From assembly GCA_051439375.1 (NCBI GenBank), contig JBFRWB010000239.1, forward strand, positions 1 to 64,000: DNA of 64,000 nucleotides. The letters are read 5' to 3'. This DNA comes from JBGTGT01 sp051439375. GTDB taxonomy: Bacteria > Cyanobacteriota > Cyanobacteriia > Cyanobacteriales > Microcystaceae. Made by a program: the position numbers and the translations under genes. Each line of letters begins with the position of its first letter. Within the stretch, counting starts at the first letter, position 1. The notes below the pieces were generated by a model. That model was not told the DNA's origin and ran no database searches. It saw only the letters and a program-made list of their open reading frames with translations. Positions 16,889 to 25,827 of the stretch are shown one piece after another.

Positions 16889-17800
16889 TCACTGAAATGA
16901 AGCTTCTCCTGCATGATAAGAGCTTCTAACCAATGGTGCAGAACGAACTTGAGAAAATCCCATTTCACGAGCCATTGCGCCTAATTCCTCAAATTCTTGA
17001 GGAGTCCAGTATTTCTGCACGAGTAAATGATCTAAAGATGGCCGCATATATTGGCCAAGGGTTAAGCGATCGCATTGTACTTTTCTCAAATCTTCTAGGG
17101 TTTCCCTAATTTCTGCTACGCTTTCCCCATGACCTAACATTAAGCCAGATTTGGTTGGAAGGGTTGCATCCCATTTTTTTACCCAACGCAGCACATTTAG
17201 CGATCGCTCATATTTGGCCCCCCGACGGACGGGATCTTGCAGACGACGCACCGTTTCTAAATTATGGTTATAACAAGCAGGTTTAGCCGCAACAACGGTT
17301 TTTATTCGTTCTTTTTGACTGATTTCTCGCCCTTGTCCCCCATAAAAATCAGGGGTTAGCACTTCAATCTCAGTATTTGGGTTAATGCGTCTAATTTCTG
17401 TCATGGTTTTAACAAACCAACCTGCGCCACCGTCCGTTAAATCGTCTCTCGCCACAGAAGTCAACACAACATAACGTAAGCCCAATAATTTAACCGATTC
17501 TGCTACTTTTTCTGGTTCTTTAGGGTCTAACGCCATGGGTGCGTGGCCTTTATCTACCTGACAAAAGGCACAACTGCGGGTACAAGTTGGTCCCATTAAT
17601 AAAAAGGTTGCCGTCAAATTAGCATAACATTCTCCTCGGTTGGGGCATTTTCCCTCTTCGCAAATCGTATGTATATTGCGCTGCTTAATAATACGTTGAA
17701 CCGTGGACAATTCGCTGGCTTTACCAATAGAACGTTTTAACCAAGAAGGAAGAGCCGTAATTTCGTCTCGCCATTGAGATTTTGAGGTTAAATTCGCCAT
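16889..17800 (-). CDS. lipA: lipoyl synthase, copy 1
   Basis: Radical-SAM insertion of two sulfurs into protein-bound octanoyl groups. 303 residues. The auxiliary cluster ligands lie in CEEGKCPNRGEC (residues 47-58) and the radical-SAM cysteines in CTRSCAFC. The C-terminal RSSYHAGE serine motif is present. A second full-length lipA lies at 52044-52931. This copy is followed downstream on the same strand by nothing close and preceded by miaB at a 55-base gap, so miaB-lipA may form one transcript. Both are radical-SAM sulfur-insertion enzymes. The protein differs clearly from copy 2 in the cluster region (EEGKCPNRGEC against EEASCPNIGEC). Confidence 0.95.
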   Translation of the reverse strand: MANLTSKSQWRDEITALPSWLKRSIGKASELSTVQRIIKQRNIHTICEEGKCPNRGECYANLTATFLLMGPTCTRSCAFCQVDKGHAPMALDPKEPEKVAESVKLLGLRYVVLTSVARDDLTDGGAGWFVKTMTEIRRINPNTEIEVLTPDFYGGQGREISQKERIKTVVAAKPACYNHNLETVRRLQDPVRRGAKYERSLNVLRWVKKWDATLPTKSGLMLGHGESVAEIRETLEDLRKVQCDRLTLGQYMRPSLDHLLVQKYWTPQEFEELGAMAREMGFSQVRSAPLVRSSYHAGEASFQ

Positions 17801-17855
17801 AAAAAAGGGTCAGAGTAGATAGGTTACATTACGCTCTTATCCTAACAAAGTTAAT

Positions 17856-19235
17856 CTAAACGAGAAGCGGAACGCCCGAACGATTCACCGAAGATTGTAG
17901 AACACCTGTTAAGCTAAAGGGACGTACTTCGGTAATGTGAACCTCAACAATTTTCCCGCTTAATTCTGCCAAATTTCCTTCAAAGAAGGTCAAACGATTT
18001 CCACGGGTTCTTCCCATCACTTGACTGGGATCTTTAGGGTTAATAGCTTCCACTAACACCGATTCAAGGCGATTTGCATAACGGGTTGAACGTTCAGCCG
18101 CCTTCATTCCCACTAAATGGTTGAGACGTTGTAAGCGATCGCTTTTTACCGCTTCACTCAGTTGATTGTCCCATTGTGATGCAGGTGTCCCCGGCCGTGG
18201 GGAATAAGCCGCCGTATTTAGTTGATCAAAGCCAATATCTTCGACTAATTTGAGGGTATTTTCAAACTGTTCTTCTGTTTCACCCGGAAATCCCACAATC
18301 GCATCGGCACTAATCGCTGCATCTGGGAGATAGTCCCGAATTTTAGCAATGATTTGTCGATATCGTTGGTGCGTATAACCTCGCTTCATGGCTTTAAGAA
18401 TATCGTTATCCCCCGACTGAAAAGGGATATGAAAATGTTCACATACCTTGGGAAGTTCAGCACAAGCTTTAATGAGACGTTCGGTAAAATAACGAGGGTG
18501 AGAGGTGGCAAAGCGGATTCGTTCAATTCCTTCTACATCGTGGATACAGTAGAGTAAATCCGTTAAAGTGTGCAGATGACGACCACTTTCGGTAACACCG
18601 GGTAAATCTCGTCCGTAAGCATCAATATTTTGTCCTAAAAGGGTAATTTCCTTATAACCTTGTTGTCCTAATTCTTCCATTTCAGTGCGAATGGCTTCGG
18701 GGGTTCGAGATTGTTCGATTCCTCGCACATTAGGAACAACACAATAGGTACACCGTTCGTTACAGCCATAAATTACATTGACCCAAGCAGAAATATGGCT
18801 ATCTCGGCGTGGTTTGGTAATATCTTCTATAATATGGATGGGTTCAGTGGCTACCACTTGATTCCCATCTGATACTTGTTCTAATAAGTCCTGCAATCGA
18901 TTGGCGTGTTGGGGTCCCATTACCAAATCAATTTCAGGGACTCTGCGTAATAATTTTTCTCCTTCCTGTTGCGCCACACATCCGGCGACAATCAAGGTTA
19001 AATCAGGCTGTTCTTGTTTTCGTTTCGCTTGTCGTCCCAAATAAGAATAGACTTTTTGTTCAGCATTATCCCGAATTGTGCAAGTATTGTAGAGAATTAA
19101 ATCGGCTTGGTTGGGATCATCTGAGTATTTTAAGCCCATTTCTTCTAAAATGCCCGCCATACGTTCTGAGTCGGCCTTATTCATTTGACAGCCAAAGGTA
19201 GTGATATGATAGCGACGGGAAGAAGAAGAGGTCAT
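17856..19235 (-). CDS. miaB: tRNA-2-methylthio-N6-dimethylallyladenosine synthase
   Basis: Adds the methylthio group to i6A37 of tRNAs reading UNN codons. 459 residues in the family order: UPF0004 domain with TTFGCQMNKADSERM (C16 and later NTCTIRDNAEQ and VAGCVAQQEGE holding the auxiliary 4Fe-4S), radical-SAM domain with GCNERCTYCVVPNVRG, and a C-terminal TRAM domain. All six cluster cysteines are seen. The DFFE-like GFPGETEEQF and RPGTPAS elements are typical. It lies 55 bases upstream of lipA and is divergent from the pentapeptide gene. Confidence 0.96.
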   Translation of the reverse strand: MTSSSSRRYHITTFGCQMNKADSERMAGILEEMGLKYSDDPNQADLILYNTCTIRDNAEQKVYSYLGRQAKRKQEQPDLTLIVAGCVAQQEGEKLLRRVPEIDLVMGPQHANRLQDLLEQVSDGNQVVATEPIHIIEDITKPRRDSHISAWVNVIYGCNERCTYCVVPNVRGIEQSRTPEAIRTEMEELGQQGYKEITLLGQNIDAYGRDLPGVTESGRHLHTLTDLLYCIHDVEGIERIRFATSHPRYFTERLIKACAELPKVCEHFHIPFQSGDNDILKAMKRGYTHQRYRQIIAKIRDYLPDAAISADAIVGFPGETEEQFENTLKLVEDIGFDQLNTAAYSPRPGTPASQWDNQLSEAVKSDRLQRLNHLVGMKAAERSTRYANRLESVLVEAINPKDPSQVMGRTRGNRLTFFEGNLAELSGKIVEVHITEVRPFSLTGVLQSSVNRSGVPLLV

Positions 19236-19371
19236 GGTTTTGTTAAGCAGAACAATTATTAAGATTTACCGATTATAACTTTTGAATCGTTCCAGAAACA
19301 AGGAGTGTCTATTTTCCGTCCTAATCTAGTGTGGAATATGTTAAAGACTGTGAAATTTTTGTTAACTACCT

Positions 19372-19920
19372 ATGAAGCGTCAACTGATTGCTATTTTAAG
19401 CCTAGTTGCCCCCTTGTTACTAACTTCAGTAACTCAGGCCGCTAACCCTAGCCATGTTCAACAGCTACTGGAAACAAGAGAATGTCAAGGATGTGACTTA
19501 TCTGGGGCAAACCTTGAAGGTGAGCATCTAATCGGTGCAGACCTACGAGATGCTAATCTAGAAGGAGCAAACCTCGGCTATGCGAACCTAGAAGGGGCAG
19601 ATTTAACGGGAGCTAACCTAAAAAAAGCCAACTTAAGCAAAGCTATGGTAACGAATGCTGTTTTAGCCCAAGCTAATTTAGAAGAGGTTAACTTAAGCCA
19701 AGCCATACTCTATGATACCGATGTCAGTGGGGCATCCATGATGGCTTTGACTTTAGATGGGGCAGAAATTTTTCATACAGCCATCGGAATTGGGGGAGAA
19801 TACCCTGAAACCGAAACAATTGTTAATTCTAATCCTTTTGTTAGCCAAGGGGGACAAACCCTTGAAGAGATAGACACAGGCTCAAAAGTTGAAATAGAAT
19901 TGATTTTCTTGGCTGAATAA
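19372..19920 (+). CDS. exported pentapeptide-repeat protein
   Basis: 182 residues. Signal peptide 1-23 with cleavage after TQA. Residues about 40-125 carry A(D/N)LxG-type pentapeptide repeats (GANLEGEHLIGADLRDANLE and on), forming a right-handed quadrilateral beta-helix of about five turns. ECQGCDLSGAN at about 37 is typical of cyanobacterial periplasmic members. The last 50 residues are unrelated and acidic. Function unknown; periplasmic location is inferred from the signal. It is divergent from miaB across a 136-base gap. About 200 bases without a supported gene follow. Confidence 0.85.
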   Translation: MKRQLIAILSLVAPLLLTSVTQAANPSHVQQLLETRECQGCDLSGANLEGEHLIGADLRDANLEGANLGYANLEGADLTGANLKKANLSKAMVTNAVLAQANLEEVNLSQAILYDTDVSGASMMALTLDGAEIFHTAIGIGGEYPETETIVNSNPFVSQGGQTLEEIDTGSKVEIELIFLAE

Positions 19921-20118
19921 ACAGATTTATCGTGTTGATCGGTTCGTTCTTACCTCCTTATTACACACACTTTTAGATCAACAGGATCAATCAATTAAGT
20001 TGCCATCTCTATCGTGTATTTCTGTCAATTCTACATCGGGTTTACTGAAAAAGTCAGATAGGAAAAAGTCATGAGACGGTTGTGTTAATTGTGTTCCTTA
20101 TAAGTTCGGTTATTTGCT

Positions 20119-20997
20119 TTATCCTTGCCATCGCTGCTTAAATTTTTGAATTTCTAGATCGCTATAAAAATATTGGACATATTTTGAAGCATACACTTGA
20201 TTTAAAGTTTCAAGAGGCAGCTTAACAGCTTGTTTCACAAATTGGTAGATATTAGAATAATTGGAGTCCTCTGCCTGATTTCCTTTGCTTAAAATAAAAC
20301 CATTGACCCCCAAAAATTCCTGCATCGCTTCAACTATGCGATCATTCAATGTCTCTAGTTTGAGAATCAAGAGACTCTGCTCCTTATAAATATGATATCC
20401 TTTGATGGGATCAAATTCTGCTGCATAAATATCCGTTTCTAACACTTGATTCAATTCTCGTTCAAACCAGTTTAGTCTATGTTGAAGCGCATCAGAATTT
20501 ATTTTTGCCAGAATATTTTCAATGATTCTCTGGGTCATTTCTTCTTCTGAATAAGTGGAACTCATTTTCTGATAAGGGTAGTTTTCACAGTATTCAGAGA
20601 CTAAAGCACCAATCGGATCTCTAACTAAAGAGAAAAAGAAAATTTGTTTAGTTGAAGCAAGTTCGGGTAAGTTTCTCTCTAAAAACTGACTCTGAATAAC
20701 ATTATCAGGAACAGTTAAGGGAGTATAGGAAGTGTAATTTTGTTGATAATATTGATTAGTTTGCAGGATGGCTTCTTTCGTTAGTCGGTGAATATGAAAA
20801 ACAAATTGACGGGGAAAATTATTTTTCAGAGAAACGGTTAAAGTGGTTGACCCTACTTTGCCATCTGAATAAACAATAAACAACTTTTCATTAAGAAGTC
20901 TGCGGATTAAATAGCTCCTCCAAGCGGCTGCTAGAGAGAAATTATGACTCAATAACTGAGTAATTTGGGTTTTAAAGTTGTTCTTGATTGGCAACAT
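20119..20997 (-). CDS. NKWYS-type putative capsular polysaccharide/sulfotransferase-like protein
   Basis: 292 residues from the ATG giving MLPIKNNFKT (a TTG two codons earlier is not needed). YSDGKVGSTTLT (about 48) is a P-loop-like PAPS-binding motif, and FFFSLVRDPIGALVSEYCEN is the second sulfotransferase signature. The C-terminal KYVQYFYSDLEIQKFKQRW resembles the NKWYS box that names a family annotated as capsular polysaccharide synthesis. I therefore suggest sulfate transfer to a surface glycan, using PAPS; the acceptor is unknown. It has no glycosyltransferase neighbours. The 5' end lies about 110 bases from the gyrA 3' end on the same strand. Confidence 0.72.
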   Translation of the reverse strand: MLPIKNNFKTQITQLLSHNFSLAAAWRSYLIRRLLNEKLFIVYSDGKVGSTTLTVSLKNNFPRQFVFHIHRLTKEAILQTNQYYQQNYTSYTPLTVPDNVIQSQFLERNLPELASTKQIFFFSLVRDPIGALVSEYCENYPYQKMSSTYSEEEMTQRIIENILAKINSDALQHRLNWFERELNQVLETDIYAAEFDPIKGYHIYKEQSLLILKLETLNDRIVEAMQEFLGVNGFILSKGNQAEDSNYSNIYQFVKQAVKLPLETLNQVYASKYVQYFYSDLEIQKFKQRWQG

Positions 20998-21113
20998 TAT
21001 CAATAACTGAATTTGACTTTAGGGTACAGTAAGCCGTTAAAATTTGCCTTGTCCCCTGATATTATGCACAGGTTTGTCTAGTTTTGTCTAGGTTTTGTTG
21101 GTTTTAGGGAAGG

Positions 21114-23687
21114 TCACTCGCTGGTTTCTTCCTCTTCTTCTTCCATTTCAGGGGGGACTAAGGCCACCGCAGCGATCGCATCGTCTTCATCTAACCGTTG
21201 TACCCTTACCCCCGATGCGTTACGAGACTGTAGGGAAATCGCATTGACAGCTTGACGCATAATAATTCCTCGACTGGTGACAATCATTAATTCGTCTTCG
21301 GGGTTCACAATGTGAATGGCAGCAAGTTGGTCTGTCTCATTCTTAAATTTAATCGCTTTTACACCTTTTCCTGCCCGATTTTGCAGACGGAATTGATTGA
21401 CAGGAACTCGTTTTCCATACCCTCCCATGGTAATTGCTAGTAACCAAGGCCCCATGGGAATTTCTTCGTTGATGGTTTCTTCGCTGTCAAAAATGTCTTC
21501 ATCTTCCTCGTCGTCTTCCGCAGAGGTTTGTAGTTCAGCGACGATTTGAGCCGATAAAATATCCATACTCATAATTTCGTCGTTTTCTAGCTTGAATTTC
21601 ATGGATTTTACCCCTCTGGCCGTTCGTCCCACCGATCGCAGTTGTTGGCCGTCTGCTTTGAAATGAATGGCCATTCCTTTAAGCGAACCAATGATAATGC
21701 TGTCTTCTTCTTTCGCTAAACGGACCCAACGCAGTTGATCTCCTTCGTTTAGGGAAATAGCAATTAACCCACTGTTGCGAATATTGCTAAAGGCGGATAA
21801 AGCAGTTTTCTTGATATATCCTTTCCGAGTGAGCATAATTAGATATTCTTCTTCTGTAAACTCGGTTACAGAAACGATTGAGGTAATTTTCTCGTCTTTA
21901 GGAATGGGTAACATCTGGACAATGGGGGTTCCCCGTGAGGTACGAGATCCAGTAGGAATCTGATACGCATTGAGGGAATAAACTACGCCGCGATCACTAA
22001 AGAAAAGGACGGTATCATGGTCACAACAGGACATAAAATGCTCTACGCCGTCATCTTCCTTGATTTTTGCCCCCGATTTACCTCTTGTGGCTCGATTTTG
22101 GGCGTTAAAGGTATCGATAGGCATCCGCTTGATATATCCTTGTTCGGTAAGGATAATAATGGCTTTTTCGTTAGCAATCAAGTCGGTGTCAATAATCTCG
22201 CCGTCTTCTAAGACAATTTCTGTTCGTCGGGGAGAATCATGGAGATTTTTAATCTCTGTCAGTTCTTCTTTAATAATTGTTTCTACTCGCTCTCTTCGGG
22301 CTAAAATATCGTTTAAATCAGCAATTTTGGCCAATAGGTCTTCGTGTTCTCCGTGAATTTTTTCTGCTTCTAAAGCGGTTAACCGTCGTAGCTGCATTTG
22401 CAGAATTGCGTCTGCTTGGGTGTCTGAGAGACCAAATTGTTCGACTAATCCTTGTTTTGCGGTTGCAGTGTCGGCCGCAGCACGAATTAGTTGGATGACT
22501 GCATCGAGATTCCCTAATGCGATTAAAAGTCCTTGTAAGATATGATCTCTTTCTTCTGCTTTTCTGAGTTCATATTGAGTTCGTCGGGTAATGGTTTCAA
22601 CTCGAAAGTCAAGAAAAACGGTTAAAAATTGTTTAATTGTCAATAATTGGGGGTCATTATTCACTAATGCCAACATATTCGCCCCAAAATTGCTTTGTAG
22701 AGGGGTCTGCTTGTATAAATTATTGAGAACGACACGGGGGTAAGCATCCCGCTTTAATTCGATGACAATTCGCATTCCCTCTCTGTCGCTTTCATCTCGG
22801 ATATCTGCAATGCCATCTAAGCGTTTATCGTTGACTAATTCGGCGATTTTTTCAATTAGGGCTGCTTTGTTGGTTTGATAGGGCAATTCAGTGACGATAA
22901 TGGCTTCTCTTTCCTGTCTTCCCCGTTGTTGGATGGTTTCAATATTGGCGACCCCTCGCATGGTAATTGAACCCCGTCCGTTGGTGTAAGCGTCTTTAAT
23001 TCCCCGTCGTCCTAAGATTTGTCCCCCTGTAGGGAAATCAGGCCCCGGAATGATTTTTATTAAGTCAGTTTCCGTTAATTCGGGGTTTTCGATCAAAGCG
23101 ATCGCCCCATCAATGAGTTCCCCTAGATTATGAGGTGGTATATTTGTTGCCATGCCAACTGCAATTCCCGATGAGCCATTGAGAAGAAGCTGAGGAACAC
23201 GGGAGGGCAAAACAACGGGTTCTTGTTGCGAACCATCAAAGTTATCGATAAAATCAACTGTATCTGCTTCAATATCTCTTAATAAAGCGTTGGTAGATAA
23301 GGCCTGTAACCGACATTCTGTGTAACGCATGGCCGCAGGAGGATCATTATCTACTGATCCAAAGTTACCATGACCATTAATTAGGGGGTAGCGCATGGAG
23401 AAAGGTTGAGCCATCCGTACTAATGCGTCATAGACCGCCGTATCCCCGTGGGGGTGATATTTACCCAAGACTTCCCCTACCACTCTCGCACATTTACGAA
23501 AAGGGCGATCGGGGGTTAACCCTAGTTCATACATAGCGTAGAGAATGCGACGGTGAACAGGTTTTAGACCATCTCTCGCATCGGGTAATGCCCGTCCTAC
23601 AATTACGCTCATGGCGTATTCTAGGTAAGATTGGGACATTTCATTGCTTAAGTCAGTGGGGATAATGCGATCTGAGGTCGAGGTCAT
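21114..23687 (-). CDS. gyrA: DNA gyrase subunit A
   Basis: 857 residues. The N-terminal breakage-reunion domain has ALPDARDGLKPVHRRILYAM and, near residue 120, DPPAAMRYTECRL with the catalytic tyrosine. The quinolone-determining loop reads HPHGDTAVYD, with Thr at the E. coli Ser83 position. Six C-terminal beta-pinwheel blades follow, including the GyrA box-like QNRATRGKSG. A very acidic tail (EMEEEEEETSE) ends it. It forms A2B2 with GyrB to introduce negative supercoils. Divergent from the AIPR gene across about 210 bases. Confidence 0.97.
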   Translation of the reverse strand: MTSTSDRIIPTDLSNEMSQSYLEYAMSVIVGRALPDARDGLKPVHRRILYAMYELGLTPDRPFRKCARVVGEVLGKYHPHGDTAVYDALVRMAQPFSMRYPLINGHGNFGSVDNDPPAAMRYTECRLQALSTNALLRDIEADTVDFIDNFDGSQQEPVVLPSRVPQLLLNGSSGIAVGMATNIPPHNLGELIDGAIALIENPELTETDLIKIIPGPDFPTGGQILGRRGIKDAYTNGRGSITMRGVANIETIQQRGRQEREAIIVTELPYQTNKAALIEKIAELVNDKRLDGIADIRDESDREGMRIVIELKRDAYPRVVLNNLYKQTPLQSNFGANMLALVNNDPQLLTIKQFLTVFLDFRVETITRRTQYELRKAEERDHILQGLLIALGNLDAVIQLIRAAADTATAKQGLVEQFGLSDTQADAILQMQLRRLTALEAEKIHGEHEDLLAKIADLNDILARRERVETIIKEELTEIKNLHDSPRRTEIVLEDGEIIDTDLIANEKAIIILTEQGYIKRMPIDTFNAQNRATRGKSGAKIKEDDGVEHFMSCCDHDTVLFFSDRGVVYSLNAYQIPTGSRTSRGTPIVQMLPIPKDEKITSIVSVTEFTEEEYLIMLTRKGYIKKTALSAFSNIRNSGLIAISLNEGDQLRWVRLAKEEDSIIIGSLKGMAIHFKADGQQLRSVGRTARGVKSMKFKLENDEIMSMDILSAQIVAELQTSAEDDEEDEDIFDSEETINEEIPMGPWLLAITMGGYGKRVPVNQFRLQNRAGKGVKAIKFKNETDQLAAIHIVNPEDELMIVTSRGIIMRQAVNAISLQSRNASGVRVQRLDEDDAIAAVALVPPEMEEEEEETSE

Positions 23688-23896
23688 GGATAAAAACTCC
23701 GTTCTTAGACGAATTATTGATTTATTAGAAAGTTATGAGCGATAAAATAGCTTTTTCGCCCAGTTAAATCTCAATATTTACAAAATCGTTTTAATATTCT
23801 AACACACGGTGGTTAAAAGAAGGCAAAAGGAATTTATTATTGATGGTCTAGACTTAAACTATAAGTGTTAGAAAAATCTTAGCTAATTAATAGCTT

Positions 23897-25579
23897 ATGA
23901 ATATCAATCTTTCTATTGTTGCTCAACGTTTAAATTCAATTCAGGAAAATATTCGTGAACAAGCAGCAGACACATTAAATATTAAAGATGAGAATAGACT
24001 TAAATCTTTGGCCTTTGTCTATTTGTGCGTTAAAACTGTTTTGGATCTTGATCATGAAACAGTTTTTGATTGTTTGACTGAAGGAGGGGGAGATTTTGGT
24101 GTAGATGGGATTCATCTCTCGGAAGAATATGATGGTGAATTTACGATTAGTTTATTTCAGGCAAAATATAAACGGAATTTAGAAGGAGATTCTCATTTTT
24201 CTGAATCGGGATTAAAAGCTTTAGTGAATGCGATTCGTTATTTGTTTGATCCCAATGTTGAAATCCAAGCAATTAATGAACGTTTAGAGATCAAAATAGA
24301 AGAAGCACGGAGTTTAATTCAGGATGGATATATTCCTCAAGTTAGAGTTTTAGCTTGCAATAATGGGCTTCCTTGGAATCAAGCAGGGCAAGCTACAATT
24401 GATCGGGAAAATTTTGGCAGTCAAGTTACATGGGAACATATTAATCATGATCGTCTAATTGCAATCTTTCAATCAACTAAATCGGTGAATAAAACGTTAC
24501 AGTTATCAGGTAAGGCAATCGTTGAAGATATGAATTTTAGTCGGGTTTTAGTCGGAAGAATCGCAGTTCAAGAAATCGCTAAGTTAATTGAAAGACACGG
24601 AGAAAGATTATTAGAACGCAATATTAGACGTTATCTGGGTTTACAAGGAAATCGAATTAATGAAGGGATGCGGGATACTTTAAAAAGCAGCGATCACAGT
24701 AATTTCTACTTGTATAATAACGGGATTACTTTAACTTGCGATAAGTTTTCTTATAATGCTTTACAAGGCGATAACTATCAAGTTAAGATTGACAATCTAC
24801 AAATTATTAATGGGGGACAAACCTGTATCACTATTTATAAGACTTTACAATCTCCTACTATATTCAATAAAGTTGCACAATCCTATGTTTTAGTGAGATT
24901 ATATGAATTGCCTAATGATGATTTTGTGCGTCAAATTGCCTTGACAAATAACAGTCAAAATCCTGTCCATTTTCGTGATTTAAAAGCAAATGATTCAATT
25001 CAAGAAAGACTAGAAATGGATATTAAAGAACTCGGTTATATTTACCGACGGAAACGAGCAACTAAAGGAAATAAAAATGATATTACATCAGAGATAGCAG
25101 CAGCAGCAATTTTATCGGTTTGGTGCTCTTCTCCTCATCAAGCAAGGGTTTTCTCATCGGAGCATTTTGGAAAATTATACAAAAAAATCTTTTCTAATTC
25201 TCTTAATGGATCACAAGTTATTACCGCAGTTCTTCTCTATCGTATAGCCAAAAAGCGTCGCCGCAATCCTCATATTAATGATCCAATATTTGTGCGTTAT
25301 GCTTCCTGTTTTATTGCAATGCAAATGGGAAAACGTTTGTTACAGGATTTAGGAATTCAGGCTCTTTCTCAACTGGAGCATCGCAATTTTGAACAAGCTG
25401 TTAGTTTAATTGAAGAAAAAGGAGAAACTTCTTATTTTGAAAAATCTTGCCAAGATATGGAAAAGACACTTAAAAGCTTATATGGAAATGAACCTGATCA
25501 GATTTCTTTACAACAACTTTCTGCTACCTTTCGGCGAGGAGATTTAATTCGTAAGCTTACAGATATAAATATTACCTAA
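23897..25579 (+). CDS. AIPR-family protein with PD-(D/E)XK-like N-terminus (phage-defence candidate)
   Basis: 560 residues. The central and C-terminal part, with NFYLYNNGITLTCDKF, QIINGGQTCITIYKTL and VRLYELPNDDF, matches the AIPR (abortive infection phage resistance) family. The N-terminal 95 residues hold GGGDFGVDG (D70) and LFQAKYK (Q88, K90), a D-x17-QxK site like Mrr-type nucleases, so the protein may cut DNA itself. No methylase, specificity subunit or helicase is adjacent. The gene sits alone between gyrA and apcE, where cyanobacteria do not usually carry a defence gene, and has lower GC than apcE. Abortive infection is a family-based guess. Heptamer repeats follow its stop within 2 bases. 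Confidence 0.85.
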   Translation: MNINLSIVAQRLNSIQENIREQAADTLNIKDENRLKSLAFVYLCVKTVLDLDHETVFDCLTEGGGDFGVDGIHLSEEYDGEFTISLFQAKYKRNLEGDSHFSESGLKALVNAIRYLFDPNVEIQAINERLEIKIEEARSLIQDGYIPQVRVLACNNGLPWNQAGQATIDRENFGSQVTWEHINHDRLIAIFQSTKSVNKTLQLSGKAIVEDMNFSRVLVGRIAVQEIAKLIERHGERLLERNIRRYLGLQGNRINEGMRDTLKSSDHSNFYLYNNGITLTCDKFSYNALQGDNYQVKIDNLQIINGGQTCITIYKTLQSPTIFNKVAQSYVLVRLYELPNDDFVRQIALTNNSQNPVHFRDLKANDSIQERLEMDIKELGYIYRRKRATKGNKNDITSEIAAAAILSVWCSSPHQARVFSSEHFGKLYKKIFSNSLNGSQVITAVLLYRIAKKRRRNPHINDPIFVRYASCFIAMQMGKRLLQDLGIQALSQLEHRNFEQAVSLIEEKGETSYFEKSCQDMEKTLKSLYGNEPDQISLQQLSATFRRGDLIRKLTDINIT

Positions 25580-25580
25580 C

Positions 25581-25601
25581 ACCTGAAACCCGAAACCCGA
25601 C
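25581..25601. repeat. heptamer array ACC(C/T)GAA, 3 units
   Basis: ACCTGAA, ACCCGAA, ACCCGAC in register, right after the AIPR stop codon. Same family and same sub-variants as the array at 10243-10329. Confidence 0.8.
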
Positions 25602-25708
25602 ACCTCACTGCCCTAAACACAGTTATTTTGTTCTACAAACTCCTCAAACCCTGACTAACTTTGACATAAATCTTAACAAACCTATTCAGAAAGACCGAAA
25701 CAGTCTAA

Positions 25709-25769
25709 TCTAGATGCTGATTAGCTTTTTAAACATCTAGTTTTAAACAAGATGTCACCAAACATCTAG
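25709..25769. promoter_or_regulatory. repeated AAACATCTAG elements upstream of apcE
   Basis: AAACATCTAG occurs at 25731-25740 and 25760-25769, 29 bases apart, and an inverted CATCTAGA partner (TCTAGATG) lies at 25709-25716. They sit about 60-120 bases before the apcE ATG, in an otherwise gene-free leader. The arrangement could be an operator for light-responsive control of the phycobilisome, but no known consensus is matched. Confidence 0.4.
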
Positions 25770-25827
25770 ACTCCATCTTAAGATAAGAGTCATTCGCAAT
25801 TTTTACATGGGAGATAGTTGAAATCCA

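Noticed and set aside
19921..20118. Possible small gene or transposase remnant after the pentapeptide gene
   Set aside because: A short open frame (LLHTLLDQQDQSIK) exists but has no start context or family match; nothing in it can be supported.
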